A stretch of 64,000 nucleotides of DNA, taken from positions 1-64,000 of the forward strand of contig JAFAUQ010000044.1 in the NCBI GenBank assembly GCA_019243195.1, read 5' to 3'. This stretch comes from Hyphomicrobiales bacterium (GTDB lineage Bacteria; Pseudomonadota; Alphaproteobacteria; Rhizobiales; Xanthobacteraceae). Numbering within the stretch: the stretch's first letter is position 1; every line of letters begins with the position of its first letter. The notes beneath the pieces were generated by a model, which saw nothing but the letters and a program-made list of their open reading frames with translations, searched no databases and was not told where the DNA came from. This document shows, in pieces, positions 1 to 9,662 of the stretch. A program made the translations under genes and the position numbers.

Positions 1-1044
1 GAGGAAGAACGCGATCACGAAGATGAAGGCGTTGACGAAGATCAGGAAGCCGACCGCCCCGCCGGGCAGCGAGGTGAGCATGTCCTCGATCCACACCTTC
101 CCGCCCACGCCCTGGAACACCAGGCTGAAGGTGCGCGCGCCGATCAGGATGTAGGTCACCATGGCGGTGATGCGCATGGTCGAGGCCATGCCCTGATAAA
201 GCAGCTTCCAGGTCAGCGTGCGTTGAAAAGCGGCAAGCGCGATCGCGCCGACCGCGCCCATGGCGCCGGCCTCGGTCGGCGTCGCGAGACCCATGAAGAT
301 GGTGCCGAGCACGAGGAAAATGAGCCCGAGCGAGGGAATGATGCCGCGCAGACATTTCGCCCACAGCGCCCAGCCCTGCAGCGTGCGCGCCTCGATCGGC
401 AGCGCCGGAACGTCCTTTGGCCAGATGATGCTGACGATGAGAACCCAGCCGCAGAACAGAGCCACCTGGATGATGCTCGGGCCGATGGCGCCCGCGTACA
501 TGTCGCCGACCGAGCGGCCGAGCTGGTCGGCGAGCACGATGAGCACCAGCGACGGCGGGATGAGCTGCGTGATCGTCCCGGAGGCGGCGATCACGCCCAT
601 CGTGTGCCGGGTCGAATAGCCGTACTTGAGCATGGGGGTCATCGAGATGACGCCCATCGCGATCACCGAGGCGGCAACGGTGCCGGTGATGGCGCCGAGA
701 ATGGCGCCCACGAAAATCACCGCATAGGATAGCCCGCCGCGCACCGGGCCGAACAACTGCCCGATCGAATCGAGCATGTCTTCGGCAAGCCCGCAGCGCT
801 CGAGCACCGCGCCCATCAGCGTGAAGAACGGAATCGCGAGCAGCAGATCGTTCGAGACGATGCCGAACAGCTGATAGGTCAGGTTGCCGAGAAAATCCGG
901 GCGGATCAGGCCGAACTCGATGCCGACGAAGCCGAAGAACAGGCCGGTGAAGGCGAGCGAGAATGCCGCCGGGTAGCCGATCAGCATGAACAGGACCATG
1001 CCCCCGAACATCAGGGGCGCCAGATTGTCGCGAATCCAGTTCAT
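1..1044 (-). CDS. TRAP transporter large permease (DctM-like), partial at window edge
   Basis: Reverse strand from ATG at 1044 reads MNWIRDNLAPLMFGGMVLFMLIGYPAAFSLAF...; overlaps the upstream DctQ stop (ATGA). Confidence 0.85.
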   Translation of the reverse strand, partial: MNWIRDNLAPLMFGGMVLFMLIGYPAAFSLAFTGLFFGFVGIEFGLIRPDFLGNLTYQLFGIVSNDLLLAIPFFTLMGAVLERCGLAEDMLDSIGQLFGPVRGGLSYAVIFVGAILGAITGTVAASVIAMGVISMTPMLKYGYSTRHTMGVIAASGTITQLIPPSLVLIVLADQLGRSVGDMYAGAIGPSIIQVALFCGWVLIVSIIWPKDVPALPIEARTLQGWALWAKCLRGIIPSLGLIFLVLGTIFMGLATPTEAGAMGAVGAIALAAFQRTLTWKLLYQGMASTMRITAMVTYILIGARTFSLVFQGVGGKVWIEDMLTSLPGGAVGFLIFVNAFIFVIAFFL

Positions 1045-1706
1045 TGAAGCGGCTTTTCGTATTTAAAGTCGGCCTCGATCACATGCTCGAGCGCCGCGAC
1101 CCGCTTGATCAACTCGGATATTCCCTGCAGCACCATCAGCGCGAAGCCGACCGGGAGGACGAGCTTCACCGGCCAGCGGATCAGGCCGCCGGCGTTCGGC
1201 GACTCCTCGCCGAGCCGCCACGATTCGACGAACCAGGGCCAGGTGAAATAAATCAGGATCAAACAGATCGGCAGGAGAAACAGCACGCCGCAGACGATGT
1301 CGATCCAGATGCGCGTGCGCTCCGACACCATGCCGTAGACCAGATCGACGCGCACGTGCTCGTTCATCTTGAGCGTGTAGGGGCCGCCGAGCAGGACCAT
1401 GCCGGCGAACATGTACCATTGCACTTCGAGCCAGCCGTTCGAGCTTTCGCTGAACAGGTAACGGCTCGCCGCGTTGCCGGCGCTGATCACGCAGGCCAGC
1501 AGCACCAGCCAGTTGGCAACCACGCCGAATTTTTCGTTGACCCAGTCGATCGCGCTGCTGAGTTTAAGAAGACCGCCCAAAATTCGTTTTCCCCCTGGAG
1601 TGGCCGAGCGACACTCGCGGTCGCCGCAAACCACGGTCCTGTCGACGGTTTTCCACCGGCTGACGGGCCTAAATAATTCATGCCCGCCGGCCCGGTCAAT
1701 GTGCAA
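1041..1706 (-). CDS. TRAP transporter small permease (DctQ-like); true start probably internal
   Basis: ORF with NWLVLLACVISAGNAASRYLF / EVQWYMFAGMVLLGGPYTLK... typical of DctQ; adjacent to DctM. Confidence 0.8.
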   Translation of the reverse strand: MHIDRAGGHELFRPVSRWKTVDRTVVCGDRECRSATPGGKRILGGLLKLSSAIDWVNEKFGVVANWLVLLACVISAGNAASRYLFSESSNGWLEVQWYMFAGMVLLGGPYTLKMNEHVRVDLVYGMVSERTRIWIDIVCGVLFLLPICLILIYFTWPWFVESWRLGEESPNAGGLIRWPVKLVLPVGFALMVLQGISELIKRVAALEHVIEADFKYEKPLQ

Positions 1707-1719
1707 TCGGGCCGGCGCT

Positions 1720-1805
1720 CGTCATTGCGAGCGCAGCGAAGCAATCCAGGGCAGCAATGTCGCTCCTGGATTGCTTCGTCGGCCTTCGGCCTCCCCGCAA
1801 TGACG
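1720..1805. repeat. Dispersed palindromic repeat, family D (GTCATTGCGAGCGCAGCGAAGCAATCCAG...CTGGATTGCTTCG...CGCAATGACG)
   Basis: Inverted halves visible; same unit at 4112-4365. Confidence 0.75.
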
Positions 1806-1809
1806 TTCG

Positions 1810-3963
1810 TTAATGCGCCAACGGGTCGGGGCGGATCTGGAACTTCACCACCTTCGGCAACGTGCCCTTGCCGCCTTCCATGTGGAACGGCGCGCGCGTG
1901 CCGGTGGTCGCCCACACGCCCTTGCCTTTCCAGCCGCCGTTGGCATCGTCGATGCGCCCGTCGATCCATTTGGCGTAGAAGCCCATCGGGTAGGGCACGC
2001 GCAAATTCACCCACTTACCGTCGACGAGGGCGAGCACCGCCTCGTTGGCGTTGCCGGTCGCGAACGGCACGTCCCGGCCGAGGCCTGACGTGTCGAACTG
2101 ATCGACCCAGGTATAGTAGCTCGCCTCGGCCGAGCCGGTTTCCTCAACGCCTTGCATCTGCGGCCCCGGGAAGGGATAAAGCGTCCAGCCTTCCGGGCAG
2201 TGCTTGCCGGTGGCGGTGGGGCCGTTGAGCGGGCCCTTGCACTTCGAGCGATCGAAACTCGCCAGGTGGCCGCTCGAGAGCGGGATCCACGCGACGCCCT
2301 TGCGGTCGATATCCATGCCGCGCGGGCCGAAACCCGGGGCGGGCGGCTCGTAGACCTCGGCGAGCGCGGTCGCCGGCGGATTTGAGCCGGGGTCGAGGCG
2401 GATGGCGTAGCCGGGCTGACCCAGCACCGAGCCCCAGATGGTGCCGTCGTTCGGGTTGACCGCGATGCCGTAGAACGCCGCGTTGATGCGCTTGTCTTTC
2501 GCCGGATCGACCGGCTGGTTGGGCTCGACATAACCCTCGTCGCGCTTGCCGTTGCCGTTGGTGTCGAGGATGAGCGCGGTCCAGCCCTGCGACTTCGCTT
2601 CGTCACCCGTCTCCTCGAATGTTTTGCGGTTGAGCCAGCCGATGACCCCGCTCTGCGGCCCGCCTGCGCTCGCCCACAGCGTGTTGTTGGCGTCCGCAGC
2701 GAAGCTCAGGTGATGGGTCGGGAAACAGGTGCGCACGAGCGTGATCTTGCCGCTCGCCGGGTCGAACATGGAAATATGCCGGCCGGATTGCTCGATCGGC
2801 GTGAGCTTCGCCGACGGATGATCCGATCCCTTCTTGCAGAAATCGGGATTGGCGGGCGGGCCGACGCGCGCGGCGAACCACACGCGCGCCTTCTCGTCCA
2901 TCGCCATGCTGTGCATGCTGGTTTGGCTGTCCCAGATCGCCTCGTCACCCCAGTATTGCGAGGGCCCGCGTGGATTGTCCTTCGACGTCGGTGTGTTCGG
3001 ATCGCGCACCGGCATTTTCACTTGCGTCGCCTTGTTGGCGCCCACGTCGAGGATGGGGAAATAGTCGGTGCTTTCCTCGGGCGATCCGAACACCATGCCG
3101 TTAGGATTGATGCGCGGGTTGCGCCGGTCGCTCGCGGTAGCGTCGTGCAGATAGACCTTGGGGCCGGCCCAGTCCCACACGGTGATCACGACGTTGCGCT
3201 CGACCCCTTGCGGCCGCTCCGGTTTCGTCGCCGGCAGCGCACCGCCTTCGATGCCGTCGGTCCATTCGGCAAATAGTTTGATCGCGCGCTGGGTATCGAG
3301 CCGCCCGATGTTGTTGACCATCTGGGTCATGGCCTGGCCCGACTGGATGCGGCGCAGCCAAGCTTCCTCCGAATCCTTGAACTCGCCGAGCGCCGGCGAG
3401 ATCGTGCGCGTCGCCTTGTTGCCGAGCTGATGGCACGTGTAGCAGCCGTTTGTTTTGACCACGTCCATCCAGTGCAGCTGGCTCGGTACGTTGCCGATCG
3501 GGAACTCGCTCTTGCCCGGAATCTTCAGCATCGCGTACCAGTAGATCGCCGGATAATATTCCGCCGCGGCCTTCGGGCTTGCGGCCGGCGCGGCTTTAAG
3601 GTCGATGAGCTTGCCCGGCGTGGTCTGCACCTTGGGTGAGTCGACGAGCCCGTAGCCGCGCACCCACACGCTGTAGGTGGCCGACGGCAGGTCGGGCAGC
3701 AGGTAGCGGCCGCGCTCGTCGGTCACCACGATTTTCGCGAGGCGCGTGGGAAGATCGGTGGTCTCCGCGATCACCCACACGCCTGCCTCGGGTCCGTTCG
3801 GCCCGGTGACGACGCCGCCGAGATCGGCATCGCCCACGCGTATCGCCGGATCGGCCGCCTGCTGCGCCGATACCCGCCCCGGCATGCCGGCAAGCACGAA
3901 CGTGAGCGCGAACATGGCCGCGCCGGTGCAAAGGTTCGATTTCAGACGCATGGTCGCGCGCAT
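1810..3963 (-). CDS. Carboxypeptidase-regulatory-like domain protein with CxxCH haem motif and C-terminal beta-propeller-like region
   Basis: 717 aa, signal peptide, N-terminal GPEAGVWVIAETTDLPTR..VVTDERGRYLLPDLP, single CYTCH motif. Confidence 0.65.
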   Translation of the reverse strand: MRATMRLKSNLCTGAAMFALTFVLAGMPGRVSAQQAADPAIRVGDADLGGVVTGPNGPEAGVWVIAETTDLPTRLAKIVVTDERGRYLLPDLPSATYSVWVRGYGLVDSPKVQTTPGKLIDLKAAPAASPKAAAEYYPAIYWYAMLKIPGKSEFPIGNVPSQLHWMDVVKTNGCYTCHQLGNKATRTISPALGEFKDSEEAWLRRIQSGQAMTQMVNNIGRLDTQRAIKLFAEWTDGIEGGALPATKPERPQGVERNVVITVWDWAGPKVYLHDATASDRRNPRINPNGMVFGSPEESTDYFPILDVGANKATQVKMPVRDPNTPTSKDNPRGPSQYWGDEAIWDSQTSMHSMAMDEKARVWFAARVGPPANPDFCKKGSDHPSAKLTPIEQSGRHISMFDPASGKITLVRTCFPTHHLSFAADANNTLWASAGGPQSGVIGWLNRKTFEETGDEAKSQGWTALILDTNGNGKRDEGYVEPNQPVDPAKDKRINAAFYGIAVNPNDGTIWGSVLGQPGYAIRLDPGSNPPATALAEVYEPPAPGFGPRGMDIDRKGVAWIPLSSGHLASFDRSKCKGPLNGPTATGKHCPEGWTLYPFPGPQMQGVEETGSAEASYYTWVDQFDTSGLGRDVPFATGNANEAVLALVDGKWVNLRVPYPMGFYAKWIDGRIDDANGGWKGKGVWATTGTRAPFHMEGGKGTLPKVVKFQIRPDPLAH

Positions 3964-4111
3964 GGCGCCGCTCCTGTGGTTGCCTCTCCCGCGCGTCGAA
4001 CGCGCCCGTACCGTCTTGTTTTTGGTTGAGCGGACAGTCTAAGCGGCGATCGAGGTGCCGGCCAATACACAAACCGACGATCTGGACCGCGCCGCCTGCA
4101 TAGCGGGTGTT

Positions 4112-4365
4112 CGTCATTGCGAGGAGCGAAGCGACGAAGCAATCTGGAGCTATGCACGCGGCCCGGATTGCTTGGTCGCCACCAGTGTCCCGATTCCGAA
4201 GTTCGCCCATCCTTACGGCGCGCTCCAATGCGAACTTCGGAATCGGTGGACACTGGAAAATCTATGATTCTAGTGCCGCTTCGAACCCGAAGTTCGCAAC
4301 CGAACTGGCGGCACTGTTGTGCGAACTTCGGGTTCGCGGCACTAGCGCGGCTCCTCGCAATGACG
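4112..4365. repeat. Family D palindromic repeat interrupted by a family B element
   Basis: CGTCATTGCGAGGAGCGAAGCGACGAAGCAATCTGG...CGGATTGCTTGGTCGC / CGCGGCTCCTCGCAATGACG flank the insert. Confidence 0.65.
4183..4345 (-). repeat. Family B bipartite double-hairpin repeat
   Basis: CAGTGTCCCGATTCCGAAGTTCGC..GCGAACTTCGGAATCGGTGGACACTGG + CTAGTGCCGCTTCGAACCCGAAGTTCGC..GCGAACTTCGGGTTCGCGGCACTAG. Confidence 0.8.
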
Positions 4366-4384
4366 ATAGCGGAGGCAACACACC

Positions 4385-5083
4385 GTGGCAGATTTGCGCG
4401 ACATCAAGGTGCTCGTCTTCGATCAATACGGCACCATCGTCGACATGCAGCGCGGGCTCACCGAGTTCGTCACGCCGTTCCTCGCGCGCAAGGGTTGGGC
4501 CGGCAAGCCCGGCAGCTTCGTCACCTGGTGGCGGCGCACGCATTTCGAAAATTCGATGATCGATGCGCTCATCGACCGCGGCCACACGCCTTACCGGACC
4601 ATCGGGGAGCGCGCCGTCGCTTACGTGATGGACCGCTGCGGCATCGCCCACACCGCCGCGGAGGTGCACGACCTCGTCGCGGCGATCGAGCGGCTCAAAC
4701 CGTTTCCCGACGTGGTGCGCGCGCTCGAGAAATTGCGCGCGCACCGTTATCGCCTCGCGATCCTCTCGAACGGCGATCCCGACATGCTCGCGGCGGCAGC
4801 GCCGCACATCGGCTTTGCGTTCGACCATGTGATCTCGGTCGCGACGGCCGGCTATTTCAAGCCGCACTTCTCGACCTACGCCAAGGCGGCGGAGATCGTC
4901 GGCGAGGGCCGCCCGCGCATCCTGTTCGTCGCCAACCACGCGTTCGATTGCATCGGCGCCAAGGCGTCGGGCATGCGGACCGCCTTCATCGACCGCCGCA
5001 ATCGGCCATTCGGCGAGACGCCGCACTGGCCCGATCTCATTGTTTCCGACTTTGCCCAGCTCGCCGCCGTGCTCGCGCCCTGA
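4385..5083 (+). CDS. Haloacid dehalogenase type II family protein
   Basis: KVLVFDQYGTIVD, LAILSNGDPDML, FKPHFSTYAKA, HAFDCIGAKASGMRTAFIDR motifs. Confidence 0.85.
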   Translation: MADLRDIKVLVFDQYGTIVDMQRGLTEFVTPFLARKGWAGKPGSFVTWWRRTHFENSMIDALIDRGHTPYRTIGERAVAYVMDRCGIAHTAAEVHDLVAAIERLKPFPDVVRALEKLRAHRYRLAILSNGDPDMLAAAAPHIGFAFDHVISVATAGYFKPHFSTYAKAAEIVGEGRPRILFVANHAFDCIGAKASGMRTAFIDRRNRPFGETPHWPDLIVSDFAQLAAVLAP

Positions 5084-5207
5084 GGATAATTCACGCGCGG
5101 TTCGGACGCGTTCCTTTCCTGTGCAGACGCCCCTTCACTTGCCGGCGGGGTAGGCATAGGATTTTACCGCTCACCCGTACTCACGCGGGTGGACGGAGGA
5201 AGATGAC

Positions 5208-5453
5208 ATGAAACGGGTCATGATCGTCGCGCTGATGTCGGCCTTCGCCATCGGGTCGGCACTCGCGCAGGAGAGTTGCGAAACCAAGGCCGTGGGCAAG
5301 GACGGCAAAGCGCTGGCGGGCGCGGCCAAGACTTCGTTCCTGAAAAAATGCAAGGCCGAGGCATGCGAACCCAAGGCCGTGGACAAGGACGGCAAGAAGC
5401 TTTCCGGCGCCGCCCGCAACAGCTTCTTGAAAAAGTGCGAGGCCGGCGCGTAG
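5208..5453 (+). CDS. Small secreted PsiF-repeat-like protein
   Basis: Signal peptide plus two repeats C.TKAVGKDGKALAGAAKTSFLKKC / CEPKAVDKDGKKLSGAARNSFLKKC. Confidence 0.75.
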   Translation: MKRVMIVALMSAFAIGSALAQESCETKAVGKDGKALAGAAKTSFLKKCKAEACEPKAVDKDGKKLSGAARNSFLKKCEAGA

Positions 5454-5646
5454 GCTGCCCGCGTCCGTCTTGAGACGGCACTCGACGGGCTGGGGCCCGA
5501 ACATTGAGGCTCGCGTGTGCCCACGCGTTCCGGATGAGATCGATTTGCGCCGCGAACCGACGGCCGCGATCGCCGTTACCTTCGTAATCACATAGAGAAC
5601 TGCGGGACGCCTAGCGCGTCTGGAACAGAATTTAAGGGAGCGGATC

Positions 5647-6771
5647 ATGAAAGCCCTGTTCGGTGCCGTCACGGTCGCCGTGGTGATCATGGCGCTGGCC
5701 ACGCCGGCTGCGCTCGGCCAGCAGAAGACCGCCCGGGAATGTCGCGACGAATGGCGGGCGAGCACCGATCCCAACAAAGGCACGCAGAAGGATTTCGTCG
5801 CCAAATGCCGGGGTGAGGGGACGGCGGCTACTCCTGCCGCACGCCCAGCGGGTGGCGCTAAGACCGCGAAGGAATGCCGCGAGGAATGGCGGGCCAGCAC
5901 CGATGCCAACAAGGGCACGCAGAAGGATTTTGTCGCGAAGTGCCGCGGCGAGAGCGCGGCGGCCGCGCCGACTGCCAGTCCGCCCGCTGCGGGCGGGCCG
6001 AAGACCGCGCGGGAGTGCCGCGACGAGTGGCGCGCCAGCACCGATCCGAACAAGGGGACGCAGAAAGATTTCGTCGCCAAGTGCCGTGGCGAGAGCGCGG
6101 CGGCTGCTCCGACGGCCGGTCCGCCCGCCGCGGGTGGGGCGAAGACCGCGCGGGAATGCCGCGACGAGTGGCGCGCGAGCACCGATCCAAACAAGGGCAC
6201 CCAGAAAGACTTTGTCGCGAAGTGCCGCGGAGAGAGCGCGGCGGCGTCGCCCACGACCGGCGCGCCGGCCACCGGTCGCGCGACGAGGACTGTGCGCGAG
6301 TGTCGCGACGAGTGGCGTGCGAGCACGGATGCGGCCAAAGGCACGGAAAAGGATTTCGTCGCCAAATGCCGCGCGGGGCAGACCGCGGCCGCGCCCGCCG
6401 CACCCGCACCTGAGCCTAAGACCGCGGCACCGGCTCCGGCGCCTGCCCCCTCGACGGCAGCGGCACCGACCCATGAACAGGCGGCACGTCCGTCAGCAAC
6501 GGCACCCGCGCCCGCACCAAGCGCGACGGCTCCGGCGCGGCCTGCCGCGCCCGCCCCGACCGGCGCCGGCCAATATGAGGACGAGGCGCAGGCCAAGGCG
6601 CATTGTCCCGCCGATCTCGTGGTATGGGTCAACCTCAACTCGCACATTTATCACTTCAGCGGGACCGCCAACTACGGCAGGCATTTCAGCGAGAAAGGCG
6701 GCGCCTACATGTGCGAGAAGGACGCGCAGCGCGAGCAATTCCGCGCCGCGGAGAACGAGAAACGGCCGTGA
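5647..6771 (+). CDS. Secreted five-repeat protein (CRDEWRASTDxNKGTQKDFVAKCRGE repeats) with conserved C-terminal domain
   Basis: Five near-identical ~38-aa repeats, Ala/Pro-rich linker, C-terminal CPADLVVWVNLNSHIYHFSGTANYGRHFSEKGGAYMCEKDA. Confidence 0.75.
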   Translation: MKALFGAVTVAVVIMALATPAALGQQKTARECRDEWRASTDPNKGTQKDFVAKCRGEGTAATPAARPAGGAKTAKECREEWRASTDANKGTQKDFVAKCRGESAAAAPTASPPAAGGPKTARECRDEWRASTDPNKGTQKDFVAKCRGESAAAAPTAGPPAAGGAKTARECRDEWRASTDPNKGTQKDFVAKCRGESAAASPTTGAPATGRATRTVRECRDEWRASTDAAKGTEKDFVAKCRAGQTAAAPAAPAPEPKTAAPAPAPAPSTAAAPTHEQAARPSATAPAPAPSATAPARPAAPAPTGAGQYEDEAQAKAHCPADLVVWVNLNSHIYHFSGTANYGRHFSEKGGAYMCEKDAQREQFRAAENEKRP

Positions 6772-6811
6772 TGATTCCTCATGGCTTCGTTTCTGACAGG
6801 AGGAGGAAACA

Positions 6812-7174
6812 ATGGGACTCTTCGACAATCTCGGCGGAGCCCTCAGAGGGGTGCTCGGCCAGGCCGAGGCGGCTGCCCTGCCGGCGTTGATCAATGCCGC
6901 GCTTGCCAAGACCAATCTCGGCAGCCTGCAAGGCATCGTCAATCAGCTCCAGCAGAGCGGGCTCGGGCCACAGGTTCAGTCGTGGCTCGGCAGCGGCCCC
7001 AACATGTCGATCACCCCCGACCAGCTGCGCGCCGCGCTCAGCAACGAGCAGGTGAAACAACTCGCCGCACATTTTGGCGTGCCGATCGATCAGGTGTTGA
7101 ATTTGCTGGCGGAGCACCTGCCGACGGCGGTCGATCAGGCGAGCCCGAACGGACGGCTGCAGCCGGCGGCGTGA
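6812..7174 (+). CDS. YidB family (DUF937-like) protein
   Basis: MGLFDNLGGALRGVLGQ...ISPDQLRAALSNEQV-type sequence. Confidence 0.75.
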   Translation: MGLFDNLGGALRGVLGQAEAAALPALINAALAKTNLGSLQGIVNQLQQSGLGPQVQSWLGSGPNMSITPDQLRAALSNEQVKQLAAHFGVPIDQVLNLLAEHLPTAVDQASPNGRLQPAA

Positions 7175-7199
7175 TTTGTAGGGCGCTGAACAAACTCGG

Positions 7200-7319
7200 C
7201 GTCATCCTGAGGAGGTCGCGCGTTTGCGCGCGACCGTCTCGAAGGATGGCAGAAAACTCGGTGCGTGCGGCCATCCTTCGAGGAGCTCGGCGCTTCGCGC
7301 CGAGCTCCTCAGGATGATG
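7200..7319. repeat. Dispersed palindromic repeat, family A
   Basis: CGTCATCCTGAGGAGGTCGCGCG..CGCGCGACC...GGATGG / CCATCCTTCGAGGAGCTCGGCG..CGCCGAGCTCCTCAGGATGATG. Confidence 0.75.
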
Positions 7320-7326
7320 TTTTTCG

Positions 7327-7470
7327 TTAAAACAGCCGATTGATCGCGGTGAGCACGATCAGCAGCGCGATGCCGATGCCGAGGCTCCAGCCGATCAGCT
7401 TCTTCTCGATCGGCAGCAGCGGTTCCGTCGGCAGCGCGCGGATTTGTTCGCCTATGTTGTCGTGCAGCAT
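7327..7470 (-). CDS. 47-aa single-TM small protein
   Basis: MLHDNIGEQIRALPTEPLLPIEKKLIGWSLGIGIALLIVLTAINRLF, just downstream of the transporter gene. Confidence 0.5.
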   Translation of the reverse strand: MLHDNIGEQIRALPTEPLLPIEKKLIGWSLGIGIALLIVLTAINRLF

Positions 7471-7486
7471 GATGCGCTCCTATTTT

Positions 7487-8977
7487 TTAACTTGCGAGCG
7501 GCGGCGTGACGCCGGCGAAGAACAGCCATGAGATCGCGAGCCCGACCCAGATGACGAAGCCGAGCAGGCTGACCACGTAGACCGCGGCGAGCTTGCCGAT
7601 GCCCTCCTGCCACAGCCGACGGAAGTTCGAGAGCAGGCCGATCGAGAAGAACGTGAGTATGAAGAAGATCACGCGGAACGCGTTGGCTTCGCCGATCGCG
7701 GCCGGCACCTTGGCGGCGAGGTTTGCCGGCGTGCCGAGCGCGAGATAGAGGCCGACCGCGAAGGTCAGCACGAAGCCGAGGATGAACTTCGGGAAGCGCT
7801 GCCAGATTTCCACCGCCCGCGCCTTGTCGCGCGTGACGTTGATGTGCCTCGTCCAGATGGTGCCGAGCACGAACGCCCACACGCCGATGAAGATGTCGAT
7901 GAACACCTTGATGGTGGCGGTGGTGCCGAGCATCCAGCCGGGCTGATAATTCACGCCGTCGGCCGCCGCCTTGGCGGCGATCAGCGACTCGGTGATGCCG
8001 CCCGCCGCGACGGCGGCGCCGTCGGTCTTGACCGCAAGGCCCATCCAGGCGGCGGCGACGAGCGGCTCGTGTGACAGGAAGGTCTGCGCCAGGAACGGCA
8101 GGATCAGCACTTCGACGACCGCGAACACGACCACCAGCGAGGACACCAGCACCGGCACGACCGGCCGTGCGCGGATCGCGCCGCCGGTGGCGATCGCCGC
8201 CGACACACCGCAAATCGAAATGCCGGACGCGAGCGGCGCGGCCCATTCGCGCGAGAAGCCGAACCATTTGCGCGCGATGAAATAAACCACCGCCCAGTAG
8301 ATGAGATAAGCCTCGATGATCGCGGCAACGCCGCGCACGAGAAGCGAGGTCGCGAGGTTGAGCTTGCCTGCCGCCGTCACGGCGAAGAAACCGCCGAGGA
8401 TGACGATTGCGATCTTGATGTAGAGCTCCGGCCGCACGGCCTCGGAGAGCGCCTCGGCGAGGCGCGGGAACACGTTGGCGATGAGCAGCCCGGCGACGAG
8501 CGCGAAGATGTAAGCGCCCTCGTTGGTGAGCTTGAGAGACCATGAGATGCCGAACTTCTGCAGCTCGGCCGGCGTAACCGCGGCGAAGTTCGCGTAGTTG
8601 CCGGCGATCCAGCTCGCGTAGGCGATCCAGAACACCGCCGTGAAGGCGAGGGCGAACTTGCGCGCCTCGGCGCCGAGCGCGAGCGCCGCGGCGGTGAGCA
8701 CGGCGAGCAGCGCGAGGTAGGTCGCAACGAGCGCGCCGAAGCCGCCGAGCGCGCCGTAGGCCTTCGACACCGGCCCGAGCGCCTGGCCGAAATTGCCCCA
8801 CACCGAAGTCGTCACCGCCCAGCCGATCAGGTCGAGGTTCGCGAGCCCGGCGAGCGCGAGCACGAAAATAGCAAGCCCGATGATGACCGAGAGCCAGTCC
8901 TCGCCGATGCGTGGAAGCGATCGCGAAGGGGCCTCGATCAGGGCTTCCGATGACGCCGACATGAAGAATCCTCCCAT
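7487..8977 (-). CDS. YeiH-type putative sulfate exporter family transporter
   Basis: 496 aa polytopic; GISICGVSAAIATGGAI, VAAAWMGLAVKTDGAAVAAGGI typical of the family. Confidence 0.8.
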   Translation of the reverse strand: MGGFFMSASSEALIEAPSRSLPRIGEDWLSVIIGLAIFVLALAGLANLDLIGWAVTTSVWGNFGQALGPVSKAYGALGGFGALVATYLALLAVLTAAALALGAEARKFALAFTAVFWIAYASWIAGNYANFAAVTPAELQKFGISWSLKLTNEGAYIFALVAGLLIANVFPRLAEALSEAVRPELYIKIAIVILGGFFAVTAAGKLNLATSLLVRGVAAIIEAYLIYWAVVYFIARKWFGFSREWAAPLASGISICGVSAAIATGGAIRARPVVPVLVSSLVVVFAVVEVLILPFLAQTFLSHEPLVAAAWMGLAVKTDGAAVAAGGITESLIAAKAAADGVNYQPGWMLGTTATIKVFIDIFIGVWAFVLGTIWTRHINVTRDKARAVEIWQRFPKFILGFVLTFAVGLYLALGTPANLAAKVPAAIGEANAFRVIFFILTFFSIGLLSNFRRLWQEGIGKLAAVYVVSLLGFVIWVGLAISWLFFAGVTPPLAS

Positions 8978-9203
8978 AACTGGACGCCGAGGTTGGAAAG
9001 GAAATGAAATTATTTTCCAAGAAGGCGCAAGATGCGGGCGATAAAAAGGTTTTCTTACTAGCGATCCGCCCTCATGCGACAGAGTTTTCCAATTTGTGCA
9101 GTGCAGTAAGCACGTTGCTGCTTCGCGTCAGCACGGGATGGCGTGTATTCCCGGCTATTGCCGCTGGGTCCACCCCGGGCCGCCCGAGTGCTAGCCTCGC
9201 GGG

Positions 9204-9662
9204 ATGAACAATGCGTCGACCGTGACGGTCGTCGAAGCCATTGGCCGATGGGCTGGGACGCGCGACGACATTCGCGCGCTCGCTCTCATCGGATCATGGG
9301 CGCGCGGCAATGCGCGGCCGGGTTCGGACATCGATCTCCTGGTGCTCTCGGATTCTGCCGAAGTGTATCGCCGCAGCCACGAGTGGATGAGCGAGATCGA
9401 TTTCGCTCGTGCCGGTCAGTCGATCGAATCGAGCAATGATGCGACCTACGGCGCCGTCTGGTCGCGGCACATTCATCTTCATCCCGGCGTAGAACTCGAG
9501 TTGACGTTTGCCCGGTCCACTTGGGCAAGCGTTGCGCCGATCGATTCGGGAACTTGCGCGATTATCAGCGACGCGTTCCGCATCATCCTCGACAAGGACG
9601 CAATCTTAGCGAGGCTCGTTCGCGCAGTCGCAGCTTCGAAACAAACTCCAACGTCATCCTGA
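9204..9662 (+). CDS. Nucleotidyltransferase-domain protein (MNT-like); 3' end encoded in a family A repeat
   Basis: ALIGSWARGNARPGSDIDLLVLSD motif; stop TGA lies in CGTCATCCTGAGGAGG. Confidence 0.7.
   Translation: MNNASTVTVVEAIGRWAGTRDDIRALALIGSWARGNARPGSDIDLLVLSDSAEVYRRSHEWMSEIDFARAGQSIESSNDATYGAVWSRHIHLHPGVELELTFARSTWASVAPIDSGTCAIISDAFRIILDKDAILARLVRAVAASKQTPTSS

Noticed and set aside
223-732. Plus-strand ORFs at 223-732 and 1044-1676
   Set aside because: Antisense to the TRAP transporter genes, with typical high-GC shadow composition (Arg/Asp/His-rich).
5181-6647. 488-aa minus-strand ORF opposite the repeat gene
   Set aside because: Low-complexity antisense shadow of the Cys-repeat gene on the + strand; repeats mirror the sense codons, no independent homology.
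9204-9662. MNT-HEPN toxin-antitoxin module
   Set aside because: Only the nucleotidyltransferase-like gene is present; no adjacent HEPN-like ORF recognised.
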